Source: Molanna angustata (lineage: Eukaryota; Arthropoda; Insecta; Trichoptera; Molannidae). Taken from it: a stretch of 64,000 bases of DNA. The stretch lies in the NCBI GenBank assembly GCA_963576475.1, contig OY754970.1, positions 30,230,280 through 30,294,279 on the forward strand, given 5' to 3'. A program made the position numbers and the translations under genes. This document shows, piece after piece, positions 1 to 10,622 of the stretch (position 1 is its first letter; every line of letters starts with the position of its first letter). Under the pieces are notes generated by a model. The model saw only the letters and a program-made list of their open reading frames with translations. It did not search any database and had not been told where the DNA came from.

Positions 1-410
1 TTACCATTACGTGACGGATATTTTCTTTCAAATGCGCCAGGGAAGTCGGTTTACTGGCGTAAACTTTAGAGAAGAGAACGGTAGTTCTTGAAACTAGTAG
101 TGGAGTAAAAATAAATAAGTGGAAATAAACAAAGTTATATTGTTATTTTAATGAATTTGTAAACTTTAGATTTAAGATAACCCCATAGGAAAAAGTCATA
201 GGGGTTAATTCTGGACTGCGTTAAGGCCAATTTATGTCACCTCTCCTGGAGATCAATTTGTCTGGAAAAATTTCACGAACTCGTGGCAGAGATGTATTGG
301 ACGTGTGTGACGTTGCTCCGTCCTGCTGGAACCATGTTTCTTTGGTTGAAAGTTTTGCAGTTCAGACACCAAGAAGTCGTCTCACATCTCCACATAACGC
401 TCTGAATTCA
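1..410 (-). pseudogene. Decayed Tc1/mariner-superfamily (DDE) transposase, running off the left edge
   Basis: Reading the minus strand from about 400 towards 1 gives successive transposase-like segments: RYVEM, stop, DDFLVSELQNF, then after a frameshift TWFQQDGATSHT and LISRRGDINWP, a stop, RSPELTP, and finally KVYASKPTSLAHLKENI ending at the window edge. The WFQQDGA-HT block and the ISRRGD-NWP-RS--LTP block are hallmarks of insect IS630/Tc1/mariner-type transposases, in which the first holds a catalytic Asp and the second leads to the next acidic residue. Here the residue after LTP is M-T rather than the usual P/M-D, so the catalytic site is lost. At least one frameshift, two in-frame stops and an 88-bp insertion show that the gene is dead. 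The N-terminal DNA-binding part is not seen. Family assignment is from recognised motifs. Confidence 0.82.
71..158. mobile_element. 88-bp insertion with 12-bp target duplication inside the transposase remnant
   Basis: The 12-mer gtaaactttaga occurs at 59-70 and again at 159-170. Removing 71-158 with one copy makes the minus-strand transposase reading continuous, from LK-SK into KVYASKP. This is the signature of an insertion with a 12-bp target-site duplication. The insert is AT-rich, has no coding content and was not matched to another copy in the window. A duplication of this length suits LINE-mediated insertion, but no clear A-tail is visible. Confidence 0.7.
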
Positions 411-470
411 AATATTAACTTTCTTTTGAGACACCTTGTATTTTGTTTGGTTTATATACGAATATATTAA
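210..470 (+). other. Unsupported 78-codon plus-strand frame, shadow of the transposase
   Basis: A frame opens at 234 on the plus strand but lies antisense to the transposase remnant and has no recognisable motif. It is recorded only so that it is not mistaken for a gene. Confidence 0.8.
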
Positions 471-939
471 TGTTTTTCTTTTGTGTCAGCGCAATTATAC
501 AATACGTATGACTTTATATTTTATATTATGTTGCATTGATAATATAATTTATGTTGGTTGATTGATCCTCATGTCAACAGCTGTAGGACAAATTTAATCT
601 GTGTCTACACTGTCTAGCGTCTACTTTTAATGCACAACACTGTCTGTCTATGGTCTGTAGTACCACGATGGCAAGGCAACGGATGCCATACATCCGTTAG
701 TGGTGTTAACTTTGCCCGATAATTTAATATCCGGCATAGTCTATGATTATTTATATTGTTTATCATCCTTGTCAAATCGTCTCAACGAACTTAAATTCTT
801 TTATAATATTTTTTACCAAACTAAATGATATGTACCCACAGTGATATGTACCTATGTATAAAACTTTTGCGCGCTCTGAATGTAAGACATGTCGCTATTT
901 TGCATTATATTATTTTTTTTTTTTATTTTTTTTAAAAAA

Positions 940-1106
940 ATGAATATGTCCTTATTAATCAATTACATATGCATCTTCCTACGTTCCCTAAAATAAGCAA
1001 ATAAATGCTTGTGCTATAGGTGAACGAGATCGGTCGAGGCAGGATTCGAACTCGCGACCACTGGATTACTAGCCCAGCGCGCTAACCGCTCTGCCATCGA
1101 TCCATC
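940..1106 (-). mobile_element. tRNA-derived SINE (Thr-like head)
   Basis: The minus strand from about 1104 has a pol III A-box-like segment (GGCAGAGCGGTTAGCGC), a foldable anticodon arm CTGGG/TCCAG around the loop CTAGTAA (anticodon AGT, threonine-like) and a B box GAGTTCGAATCC. It is followed by a body that includes cacctatagc and ends in an A/T-rich tail near 940. The same head and body occur on the plus strand at 55064, so this is an interspersed repeat and not a functional tRNA gene. The T-stem and acceptor stem pair poorly, which also argues against a working tRNA. Confidence 0.8.
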
Positions 1107-1109
1107 TAT

Positions 1110-2480
1110 ATACAAACATAGTCCTCACCATTTATCATTAGCACCAAATCACACTAGAAATGATACTTTCCACAGCTCGCTTCACCAATAGTATCAATTC
1201 AACAAACTTATATTATATTACCATTTTTAAATTTTTTTTATTTACACAATTAAATTGCATAAAAGCCACACTTAATAAAAAATTACAATGAATAGGCTTA
1301 TAATATAATTGTTAAAACTATTATCCCAATCTAGTGTAAATTACATGTGACAAACCATTTCATTATAATAATAACTTACTGGGATGCGATGTGAAGGTGA
1401 AGTTATCTTGCCAAACTGATTTTCAATTAGATAACATATTTTAATATTAGTAAAGCGAGTTGGGGAAAATATCAAGTTGTAGGGTAAGTACTTTGATGTT
1501 TATTGTAAATGGCGATGATTCTGTTGATTGTGAATTTTAAAAATGAATTAGTTCTATAATAATTAACATGGAAGAGTGGTGTGTCTCGTAAGTCGATTCG
1601 GTACATGCAAATTTATTTACCTATCTGTAGATATAACTTTTGTTAATTGTTTTTTTTTTAATTTCTCTTTTACATACGAAAGCTTGCACTCTGGTAAAGT
1701 GCAACATACCTTTTTCTTAGTGTATAATTTTTATATCTTTCGATTATATATGCACAATATGTGTCAATTATTGTATTATTAATAAGTACATAGAAACATT
1801 ACATTGTCATTTACTAATGGAGTGAACATGTAATAAATTTGCCTTGATTTATCAACACATTCGCCTGATCGGTTACTGAAAATATGCAGAGTTGTTTATA
1901 TTAAAATAAAAAAAATCGTTCCGGTCAATGTTAAGTATTTTCATTATTCAGGGAACATCAAAGTTGGGTCAGCGTAGGGGGCGTCATCGGCGATTAAAAA
2001 TTAATTCCCCTACCGATACATTCGGTGGGTGTATATCACAGTGGCATGTTTACTTTTCGAATATATTCAAACGAGAACTTAACGATCCGTTTTGTTTGTT
2101 TATTGTATTGTGATTATATATTTTTTTACCAACTTGGCATGTCATGGCATGCGTGGGTGTCATGCAAAACTGATTTGGCATGCGAACGCATCGCTTGTTA
2201 CCTGTCACTCCGTGTTTAGACGTCTTAAGACATACTAAATATTTTTAATGTTGTTTTTAACGAATGCAATAATAATTAAGTATTGTTGCCTCTGCTGAGA
2301 CGTGGTTTTATTATTTTTTCGTTGTTGCTGTTTCGCAATCGTCGTTTCGACAATTTGAACAGAGTTGTTGCTGAACTCAGTTTGACTGCCTTTAATCTTA
2401 TAATAAGAGCGTGCCATAATATATATATTTTTTTATTTTAATTTTAAAATTATATAAAATGACATTTTGTAAATTGGCTT
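1110..2480. other. AT-rich non-coding stretch
   Basis: Nothing convincing is visible. The open frames of about 60 codons here have no motif and biased AT-rich composition. A word gcttgcactctggtaaa at 1681 reappears in inverted form in the hairpin at 43266, so a remnant of a repeat may lie here. Confidence 0.6.
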
Positions 2481-2483
2481 TAA

Positions 2484-3167
2484 GGGGGGGACTGCTGCCA
2501 ACGTACCTATTTTTCAATTTGATATACCATCATTAATTCTTATCAAATCGTTTTGAAAAAAATAATTTAGATAGTTTGGATATTAATAAACAAAAATGTA
2601 TCTTTACTTTTTGATAATGTTCTGTATAAATTCTTGTAGAAAAATAATGGCATACCCCGATTTTCAACGTTTATCTTATATTTTTAATAAAATATAAGGC
2701 GTAGTTCAACATATTTTTTATTAAACTAAAGAAGACAAAAATATCTAGAAAAATACGATGTGACGTTGCATTAATGCTTCAGGTCTAGAAAATAAAACTA
2801 AAAAACCTTTATTTTCCATTCAGCGCCATTGCGAAATATAAGTTTTTTTGGTTTATTAACTTAACCTGATGCATTAATGCAACATTACATCGTTTTTTTT
2901 TCAGATATTTTGATCTTCTTTAATTTATAAAAAAATATAATACTCTATACCTTATAGTTTTTTAGAAATTTAAGATAAATGTCAAAAATTGGGGTATGCT
3001 TATTATTTTCCTACAAGAATATATACAGAACATAATTAAAAAATTAAGGTATATTTTTATTTATTAATATCCAAACTAACTAGGTTATTTTTTTCAAAAT
3101 GATACGTTTTGTAGTAATGACGCTAATTCAAATTGAAAAAATAGGTACGTTGGCAGCAGTCCCCCCC
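2484..3167. mobile_element. 684-bp terminal-inverted-repeat element, PIF/Harbinger-like by its ends
   Basis: The left end GGGGGGGACTGCTGCC at 2484 is mirrored exactly by its complement ending at 3167, and the inverted similarity continues inward for about 300 bp on each side (for example tacctatttttcaatttg against its complement, and the gcattaatgc blocks near 2771 and 2872). Both ends are flanked by TAA (2481-2483 and 3168-3170), a 3-bp duplication of the TWA type used by PIF/Harbinger elements. There is no open frame of note, so it is a non-autonomous foldback element. Superfamily placement rests only on duplication length and the G-run and is tentative. Confidence 0.8.
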
Positions 3168-3169
3168 TA

Positions 3170-3700
3170 ACCGGTTGAACAGTGAAAAGTCCTTCATAGG
3201 GTAAAACAGTCGACCTGTCTTCCTTCCTAGTTATCTAGGCTATAAATTAGAAGCCGCTTAGTGTCAAAAACAAAAATAAATGTTGATTTTTGCAAGCTAC
3301 CTTATTCCAAATGTATACAGGCCAAACTTTTTTTTTAATTTGTTAAATTTTCCCTTGAATATTATTTCCAAGAAGATTCAATTACTTTTACTTCTTTTTA
3401 ATAAAGAAAACAATATTTTTTTTCTGCATACATAATATTCAATTTATTGTCGACGGATATTTCAAGATACTATAATTTATTCACAATTTCGTATTCGATT
3501 TCTATTTCTCGCTATACGTCAAGTTTATTTGGTAAATAATATTTTTTATACTTATTTTTGCGTTTTGTTTCCACACTTTATTTATTTCCTATATTTAAGC
3601 GTATTTTTATATCGTTTGCATGTCGTTGATGTGATGCACTCACCGCATGATCGATATTATCCATCGATCATTTTGTGAAAAAAAAAACGTTCATTTATGT
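3170..3700. other. AT-rich stretch without recognisable content
   Basis: No coding frame, tRNA-like box or long inverted repeat was found between the inverted-repeat element and the short open frame at 3742. Confidence 0.6.
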
Positions 3701-3741
3701 TTTATCATCTTGTAATTTTCCACGAGGCATTATTTCCTCAG

Positions 3742-3864
3742 ATGTCTGCCCACTCTCCAGGGTCTCAAGGTGATGCGAGTCTCGACTCTGCGCTGGAAAA
3801 TAATAATGTACCTACAACAAGAAAAAAAAAGAAGAAGCGTTGTTTGGACGGTCCCTGGCAATAA
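3742..3864 (+). CDS. Possible 40-residue coding exon or small ORF, Lys-rich, unknown function
   Basis: An ATG directly after a splice-acceptor-like tttcctcag opens a 40-codon frame ending in TAA. The product starts MSAHSPGSQGDASLDSALEN and ends with a basic run TRKKKKKRCLDGPWQ that could act as a nuclear localisation signal. The segment is richer in G and C than its surroundings and its composition (Ser, Asp, Gly, then Lys) is protein-like, unlike the Phe/Ile/Tyr-rich chance frames elsewhere in the window. I do not recognise a family. It could be the first coding exon of a gene whose other exons are out of reach, a fragment of a transposon gene, or chance. No promoter or downstream donor site was identified. 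Confidence 0.25.
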   Translation: MSAHSPGSQGDASLDSALENNNVPTTRKKKKKRCLDGPWQ

Positions 3865-4064
3865 TTCAAACAGTGATATTTCCATAGTTGGGTCTACCTA
3901 TAGCTGGTTATAAAGGTACTAGTTATAACCCGTCAAAATTGGTGGAATTTAATGTTTTATACATCTGACCAGTAAAATTTGTATGTTACCTCTAGTTTCA
4001 GTATTGTTAAGCATTATTATGACGATGTGGCTTGCACGAAACACGTCAACAATCAAATATTCGT

Positions 4065-4285
4065 GCCTTCGTGGCTCAGTTGGTTGGGTATCTGACTGCT
4101 GCTCCAAAGGTCCCGGGTTCTATTCCCATTGGAGACACAGTTTTTAATTGTGTTTTTAAGTCTAGATCTGTGAGACGATTAATATCGTAAGTCTCCAGAA
4201 TGTGGCAACTTGTTATTGGGTGCATGTTAAATTGATATTTGACACAGTATCTGTTAGTTGCCCGAGAAGTAATAATAAACGAATA
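4065..4285 (+). mobile_element. tRNA-derived SINE, family S2
   Basis: The head has an A box (GTGGCTCAGTTGGTTGGG) and a B-box-like GGGTTCTATTCCC, followed by a body with gagacacagttttta, gatctgtgagacgatt, gtggcaacttgttattgggt and a 3' end tgttagttgcccgag, then an AATAA-rich tail. Essentially the same order of blocks occurs at 20593, 31649 and, interrupted, at 37525, and in deleted form on the minus strand at 22194. Pol III promoter function is inferred from the boxes. Confidence 0.85.
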
Positions 4286-4294
4286 AACAAATAT

Positions 4295-5160
4295 TACCTA
4301 TAGAACTATTATCAAGTATTTTTCATTTGTAATAGGTGAGGAATTTATATTTTTTCTATGATCTTACAAGTTATGTTTACCAGATAGATGAGGGACCTAA
4401 TTTCTGTTACTATCCGCCTTCTTCTGTGTAATAAATACACTTCTGATATTTGAAGTGTTTTTATTAGACCGTGCGTATCTCGCATTATTTAATTCAAAGA
4501 ACGCATTTCTAAATATTCTCCTAATATTTGAATTTTGCTATCGAAGTGTCACCAGCAGCATTACGCGAATCACACCGCTTGTAATTCAGTTAGAATTGAT
4601 ATGTACTCCATGTGCGCACGATAGTTGATAGTTTTGATAGTTGATTTCAGCAGCGTTACACGGACAAACATACAAACAGGCATAGGAGATTATTATGAAG
4701 GTATTGTTGTATTCACAAAGCCGAACCACAAAACACTCTTCGTTTCTCTTGAGTGTGGGCGAGGATGCATTATTTCCCATCTCCACCTTATTTATTATGC
4801 ACAGTCAGGGTTCATTTCAGGTAGGAATGGAACTGCATTCATTATGCATTATCATTATTATTAAATATGTATTTGCCCCGTCCTTTTATCGCCAGACTCT
4901 ATTTCCACCCCCCAGTTGATGATATTATATTTTTACAGAGCTTTATGTTTAGATTGTACATTTGTATTTACTTCGCCAACAGCTATTTCGTCTTACCAGA
5001 ACATTATCAAGACTATGATACTCGTAATGTCACACGGAATATTTTTTTCTGACTTGAACAGAATTTTTACCTTTTTGATATTAAAAAGTGAAATATGCCG
5101 AAAATGCTAGTTTAGATTTTCTACAATTGATTGATATTTTTTTCATAAACAAGCCTTGGT
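4295..5160. other. Non-coding stretch with overlapping short frames
   Basis: Several frames of 60-80 codons overlap on both strands between 4586 and 5110. They share no motif, overlap heavily and have no splice-like or promoter context, so none is called. Confidence 0.55.
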
Positions 5161-5164
5161 ATAT

Positions 5165-5350
5165 CTTTTTCTTCTTCTTTCTAAGTTTGCATCCTTGAAG
5201 TGCCAGCATATATTTTGATAGTATTATCATCCCTTTGTTTAAGCTGTGGTTGCCCTTCACCTCTCTTTTTCGTACGAGGTCTTCAAGTCAGCACCATCTT
5301 TGTCCATTTATCGTCCGAGCATCTTACTTGTCCTGCCCAATTTCAGAGGT
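5165..5350 (-). pseudogene. RTE-type non-LTR retrotransposon remnant (ORF2 C-terminus)
   Basis: The minus strand reads LKLGRTSKMLGR, a stop, MDKDGADLKTSYEK, a frameshift, RGEGQPQLKQRDDNTIK and IYAGTSRMQT. The order matches the C-terminal tail of insect RTE-like ORF2 proteins, where LKW-GH--R is followed by RG-RP--RW-DDI-K-AG--WMQ. Stops and a frameshift mark it as dead. No reverse-transcriptase core remains, consistent with 5' truncation. Confidence 0.65.
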
Positions 5351-5359
5351 TTTCTATAT

Positions 5360-6500
5360 CAACCATCCAAAATACATATACAATGACAATGCAGCTTACA
5401 TAAATGTAAATTTGACTTTGAAAAATTCAATAAATTCATCTGTTGGAAAAAAACCGGTATATTATGTATTTATAAACCTTAACTACCTATTACTTTAGTT
5501 TTAAATAATGGCACAAATACCAGATCGGTTGAATTCAAAATCAAAATCGAATTTATGATTAAAACAAAACTATCACGTTCCGGTAATGAATTAATTGATC
5601 AATGATATTGTGGTAATGGTTAGTTGAACATGTTTCGATTGATCAAGTGCTGATTCAAAATTGAATATTTCATTTCGATGGATGTTATTACTTAATAATC
5701 TAATCAAAATCGAATCGGTTACCGCAGTGAATTCTTAAGCAGATAAATATCTTGTCACATTTAACCAAAGTCCTATTTTCATAAATATTGTTTTAAAACA
5801 CTAAATTAAACTTGAACTCTCAATTCGTAAACCATATTTGACATTTTTTTTTCACTTTAGGTGCTAATTTTTAAATTACTTAGAAAACGGGAAAATCTTT
5901 TGTTCACACTTTGGCTGTGTATCTCGTATAAAGATGAAAGTAAAAGTATAGTTAAAATAATTTGATTTCATAACATTGTTCAATACTTTTTGGTGTATCA
6001 TTATCTAAAGCCGCCATACGATGCAATTTTCGAACAATTTTATGAAATAAAAGTATTTTAACTATTCTTTTACCAATACTTTTGTTAAAACGACCTAACC
6101 TTGATGGATAAATCAATCTACGAACTTATTTAATGTATCTAATTTGAATAACGTTGAATTACCGCAATTATTATTTCGCCGATATCATGATTATTTATAT
6201 TTGTAAAAATATATTTGTTTAACGATTAGAATGAGTTTGAATATTTGAGAGGTCGTCATTGCAACTGATACCAAAAAGGGGTTTTTATTCCAATCTGAAA
6301 TATTTCAGCCATTTTGTTTTTATTCTCCATGTTATGTAACTTTTTCTTCATAAATCCAGTCTCGTCTGCCAAGTAAGACAATTGATCAAAGATCGGATTT
6401 GTTGATGATGTGGTTCCGTTTTTCTATAACCGATCATTTACATGTTTTTAGTTTGTATTCATACTCCGTCAAACCTTTTTCTTGTTATTCGTCTTTTTTA
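5360..6500. other. AT-rich stretch, no features supported
   Basis: Long AT-rich sequence with scattered attgatc/gatcaat words. No coding potential, repeat copy or stable inverted repeat was recognised. Confidence 0.55.
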
Positions 6501-6511
6501 TTTTGCACCAG

Positions 6512-6619
6512 GCCATTCGACTTCAGACGTGTTCGGGATAATCTTTTTTGGACTTAAGTGGATATTATGTTCGTATCTAAACAATGTATCATACAGACCA
6601 ACCTCGCTGACCTCGGAAA
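6512..6619 (+). CDS. Weak candidate internal exon with one hydrophobic segment
   Basis: A pyrimidine-rich acceptor (cttttttattttgcaccag) is followed by 108 nt open in one frame. The peptide contains VFGIIFFGLKWILCSYL, which could span a membrane, and then NNVSYRPTSLTSE. A possible donor ggaaa/gtattg closes it. The phase would be 1 at both ends. No family is recognised, and acceptor-like plus donor-like pairs of this quality are expected by chance in 64 kb. Confidence 0.15.
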
Positions 6620-6867
6620 GTATTGTGTGTTATGAAAAGAGCGGTTTATGCAACAATATATTTAATAAATAAATAAAAACTCTGGTAATAACCAATTCAA
6701 AATAATAATGAGACACATTTGGTGTTACTGGGAACGGACTAGTACAGTCCGAAAACGTTTTAAAGGTGAAGTGGGAAGAGTTATTTGTTGACATTATTGT
6801 TATTCAATTAAGCATAGTTACTTTGTATTCGGCTATAAAAAAAATATAATTATCTTCAATAATTGAT

Positions 6868-7085
6868 TGGTTCATTCATTCATTCATACCATCCGGCATA
6901 TCCTACAATGTGGAGTAACCAGCGAAAGGTGAGCGGGTATGATTACTTTAAAAAATAAAGCACGAATCATGCGTATATACCTACCCACAACTTTAAAGGC
7001 ACTACATTCAGAACGTGTGGTAAACCTCATTGTTGACCTATGTGAGATGTTATTGTTGCCTGTTGTGTTTTCGATTACATAAACT
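6868..7085 (+). repeat. Interspersed repeat family A, copy 1
   Basis: Shares an ordered set of blocks with copies at 7995, 10910, 47265 (minus) and 63328: a start cataccatc-cggcatat, gtggggtaaccagcgacaggt, gcgtatatgcccac, cattcagaatgggtggtgaacctc, and tgtgagatgttattgttgcc. It has no open frame and no obvious terminal repeats. The element class is unknown. Confidence 0.8.
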
Positions 7086-7626
7086 GATAAAATTTGTGTT
7101 TGGGTAGATGTGTATGTAGGTATACAAAATGCATACAACTTATTACTTTGCTGTGTCTCAGCATTTTCTATAGGAATTATTCATCCTCCGATATGTAAGT
7201 ATTGTTTTTCATGTTTGCTATTTCTAAACAAAATATGTTAATACGTTTTTGTAAATAAATTCTACATTTTTAGATTTTATAAACAAAAGTCAAAAAGCAG
7301 CAAATTGTTTCGTGTTGATTAATAAATACAATTATTTATAATATCGGCTTGTGACGGGTCATACGCCCTGTTGATGCTTGATTATGTCGATTTCTTCATT
7401 GAATATTTTCATTTAATTAATCTTATTGTTTGATTCTAATATAAGTGTCATTCGTAAAGATCTGGATACGATTTGAAATAATCTGCGTTGTCTACATATG
7501 ATCAATAATTATATAACTACTCAATAAAACACGATAAAGTAAGACTTGAGAGAAAAGTAAAAAAAACAAACAAAAAGAGAGCATAAAGAAAAAGAATCGT
7601 AAAAATTCATATAAAAACAAATACTT

Positions 7627-7688
7627 GGTAATTTCAGTACACAGGTAATTTCAGTACACAGGTAATTTCAGTACACAGGTAATTTCAG
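7627..7688 (+). repeat. 17-bp tandem repeat, 3.6 units
   Basis: The unit ggtaatttcagtacaca is repeated three times without change at 7627-7677 and then broken off after ggtaatttcag. It lies in otherwise plain AT-rich sequence. Confidence 0.95.
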
Positions 7689-7994
7689 AATTTACTATCA
7701 AATGTTTTATTGCCCGGCACATAAAAAGTTTTAATTAGATTACAATAATAAAATAGTTTAACATAGTTAGTTTATCTACCACCTCAGAACAGGCTCGGTT
7801 TGCTGATTTAGGTTATACAAAAATGTATATTTATTTATTTATTATAAACAATACAATGTTGAAGTTACAAAAACAATTACATACTAGAGTTATAGGTATA
7901 TGTATTTTTTTTAGTATTTTTATAAATAACGAATACGTAATTTTTATTTATTTTTTAATTAAAAAAAGTTGTTCGGTAAGGATAGTGCTTTTTT

Positions 7995-8220
7995 CTTTCA
8001 CTCACACCATCACGGCATATTATCCCAAAATGTGGGGTAACCAGCGACAGGTGTGCGGGTGTGCATAACCTTATAAAAGGAAGTATGACACATGCGTATA
8101 TGCCCACACACAATACTCGTCTCCCCTAAAATGACAACATTCAGAATGGGTGGTGAACCTCATTGTTGAAATTTGTAAGATTTTATTGTTGCCAGTTGTA
8201 TTTTCGGAAAACGGTATTAC
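7995..8220 (+). repeat. Interspersed repeat family A, copy 2 (most complete)
   Basis: This copy includes every block of family A and shows a conserved ccttataaaaggaa, a TATA-box-like word near its centre. The same word is kept in the minus-strand copy at 47420. It could be a promoter inside a long terminal repeat or SINE-like unit, or simply conserved by common descent. Confidence 0.8.
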
Positions 8221-8224
8221 CTCG

Positions 8225-9280
8225 CAATGAGGTATATTTTAGTTAAAAATTATTAGCATAAATTTATCTTGTGAGCTGTTCACAATTCTTAATACAGGTT
8301 CTTGTATATTTTTATTTGGATTTTTTTTCCAACGAACCAGAATTTTCACTGATCAAATTTTAATTAATCTCGCTTAATTTATTTCTAACCTTCGATATTC
8401 TTCTATTACATAATGATATATTATTTTCAATGTCTTCTTCATCTATTACTATAACAGTTCGATAGCAACATTACATGAACAATTATCTTTGTTGATTATA
8501 TCATCGTTATATTAGTAGTCATTTTTTTAAATGATGTTCATGTATTATTATTTACAATGTGGATGTAGGTATATGTAATATGTAAATTGAGTTTCTTAAT
8601 TGATTGCTTCATTGACCTACAAGTGTTTTCCTTTGGTTCGTTTATTATGTCTTTTTTTAAGCTCACCATTTATCAATACATTGCGATCTTTGCAGTGTGA
8701 CGCCCACACTGCGAGGAATTTTGAATAATGACTTCCATTGATATACAGCGTTATTTAAACTGTCAGTGCCCTTGAAAAGTTTATCCCAGAAACCCCGTAG
8801 TACAGCATTTTAAATAATATGTTATCGAAGTTCTAGAGAAAAATAAGGAGAGCCAGACCAATGTAAATATGGGAGATGGGTGAGGTAAAGTTGAATCGTA
8901 TAATGCTATCGTTAGTTTTGTCTGTGATATTATGATATTTACGGGACTAGAACCATTCAGTGTTTTGGATCCAATTGGTGTTGAATATTTCCCCTTCCCA
9001 TTTTCCCAAGCATAGATTTTGATAACCCATATTGAAGAAAACATCAGGTGATGGGTATTAATGATGTTAGGTAGTGGACTGTATTATAAACGATCTCACC
9101 GATGGTTCTTTATTCCTGGTTCACACATCCACATGCAGTGATCTTCAAACTTGAACTGTACTTTTTTTTAAATTGTCACTTATTGTCACCCAAAATTATT
9201 GCGACAAACTTTCCAAGTGACAATTCTCAAACGCATCGGTGAGGGGACAATGGCAAGGAAAGGATTCACGGAAATATGCT
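8225..9280. other. AT-rich stretch, no gene supported
   Basis: An 87-codon minus-strand frame (9044 to 8781) exists but has no motif. No repeat copy was recognised. Confidence 0.5.
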
Positions 9281-9287
9281 TCTACAC

Positions 9288-9394
9288 ATATCATGATATA
9301 TCCATACTATAATTATATCCACGATATGTGCTATCATCAGGTTATGATTCCATTGTTTGACCGGACTTGCCCCGCTGATATTGAAGATAGTATT
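9288..9394 (+). mobile_element. Degenerate copy of the 190-bp foldback MITE (family M1)
   Basis: Contains atataattatatccacgatatg, gattcc-ttgtttgaccggacttgcccc and related blocks that match the right half of intact copies at 18121 and 18479. The left arm is eroded. Confidence 0.6.
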
Positions 9395-9737
9395 ATAGTT
9401 ACTCATATAAATATTAAACCTCAGATAAGCATATTATTATATTATTCTCCATGGCTTTTGTAGAGTTACAGTGAATTAAAGAGTGATTATTGCAAATTAC
9501 TTCGACGAGAATGGTTAGAAATTATAATGGAAAAATGACATTGGAGGAATGAGATTCTAAGAAAAAGAAGATTTGGGATATTGAAGAGGGGATTTATATG
9601 TTTTAACTGTGTGTATGTTATTATTGATGTAGACTTTATATTTTGTTATACAATTAACTAATTTGGCGTTATGATTTTCGTCTTTTGAATAATATACCTT
9701 AAAATGTTTATTTAGAGATAAATTCGCATACTTACTA

Positions 9738-9993
9738 ATTGCATGTTACACATGAGATCCAACTGTCGATAGCGATAATATGTATAGTTGAAGAATAAGT
9801 ACCAAACTATAAATATTAATTTATTTTATGATATTTTGTTTTCTATGCAACACATGTATGTATGTATGTCAAGATAGGATAGTATGGAGGTCAGTCCTTT
9901 TTTCCTACCCAGAATATGAAAACAGCATGATGGTATGTATGTATGTTTGGAGATGAAGTATCAAACTATTAAGTCTTCTTAGACATTGTGTAG
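9738..9993 (+). repeat. Composite repeat family C, copy 1, cut short next to the Jockey-like insertion
   Basis: Matches copy 2 (30207) from ttgcatgttacacatgagat through aagataggatagtatggagg and gcatgatggtatgtatgtat to cttcttagacattgtgta. It stops where the poly-T tract of the minus-strand Jockey-like element starts at 9997. The remaining third of the family is absent on the far side of that element. Confidence 0.8.
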
Positions 9994-9996
9994 ATC

Positions 9997-10520
9997 TTTT
10001 TTTTTTTTTTTTTTTTAACATGTCTACGTAGGGGACGCCAGCTATTAGGATTTGGGTCCATTTTACTCTTCCGAAGAAGCGCACTACGTAGCGTTGGGAG
10101 GGGTTTGCAATCTAGAGAAGAGTTTATTAATTCGGATTTTAAAAAGACCCGGGTTGTACGAAGATGGAAACACAGAATTCGGAAGATCGTTCCACAGTCG
10201 GGCTGCTGTGTTAATAAAGGAGTTCGAGAAGCGACTTGTTCGTATATGTTGAAGGTCCACTGTGAATGGATGCTGCGATTGAGTGAAGCGAGTGACTCTG
10301 TTGCGAGTGGGTGGAGGAGGGACCAAAGATGCAAGTTCTTCTGAGCAATTCCCGTGGTAGTATCTATAGAATAAACTTAAAATACCGACTCTGCGTCTGT
10401 GTTCTAGTGATTGCAATCCATCAGTCAGTGATGGATCATCAATCAGACGTATAGCACGCCTTTGGACAGCGTCGAGGGTATTCAGTAGGTATTGGGGGGC
10501 GCCACTCCAGAGCTATATAA
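9997..10520 (-). mobile_element. 5'-truncated Jockey-like non-LTR retrotransposon (ORF2 C-terminus plus poly-A)
   Basis: The minus strand is open from about 10517 to a stop at 10084. It begins LWSGAPQYLLNTLDAVQRR and continues AIRLIDDPSL, EHRRRVGILSLFYRYYHG, CSEEL, TRFTQSQHPFTVD, and RFSNSFINTAARLWNDLP and NPGLFKIRINKL. This order is the standard C-terminal segment after the reverse-transcriptase domain in Jockey-clade elements (ORF2 protein, cytoplasmic ribonucleoprotein that copies element RNA at a nick). A run of about 20 T at 9997-10016 is the poly-A tail on this strand. The catalytic domains are missing through 5' truncation, but the remaining frame is uninterrupted, so this is a fairly recent insertion. 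Confidence 0.88.
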
Positions 10521-10529
10521 TATCTACTT

Positions 10530-10622
10530 AAAGATATTATAGAACTCCATAAGATAATTATATCCGTGATATGGGTAATCATGAGGGTTTTGATTACGCC
10601 GCTTGACTACACTTGCCCCCCT
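10530..10622 (+). mobile_element. Right half of foldback MITE M1
   Basis: Starts at aaagatattatagaactcc and runs through gataattatatccgtgatat, gggtaatcatgagggttttg to the terminal acttgcccccctgg. Only one arm of the palindrome is present, directly beside the 5' end of the Jockey-like element. Confidence 0.8.

Noticed and set aside
1015..1105. Functional tRNA-Thr gene on the minus strand
   Set aside because: Acceptor and T stems pair poorly and the unit has a SINE body shared with the copy at 55064.
7627..7688. CRISPR-like array
   Set aside because: The 17-bp units are directly adjacent without spacers, so it is a plain tandem repeat in a eukaryotic context.
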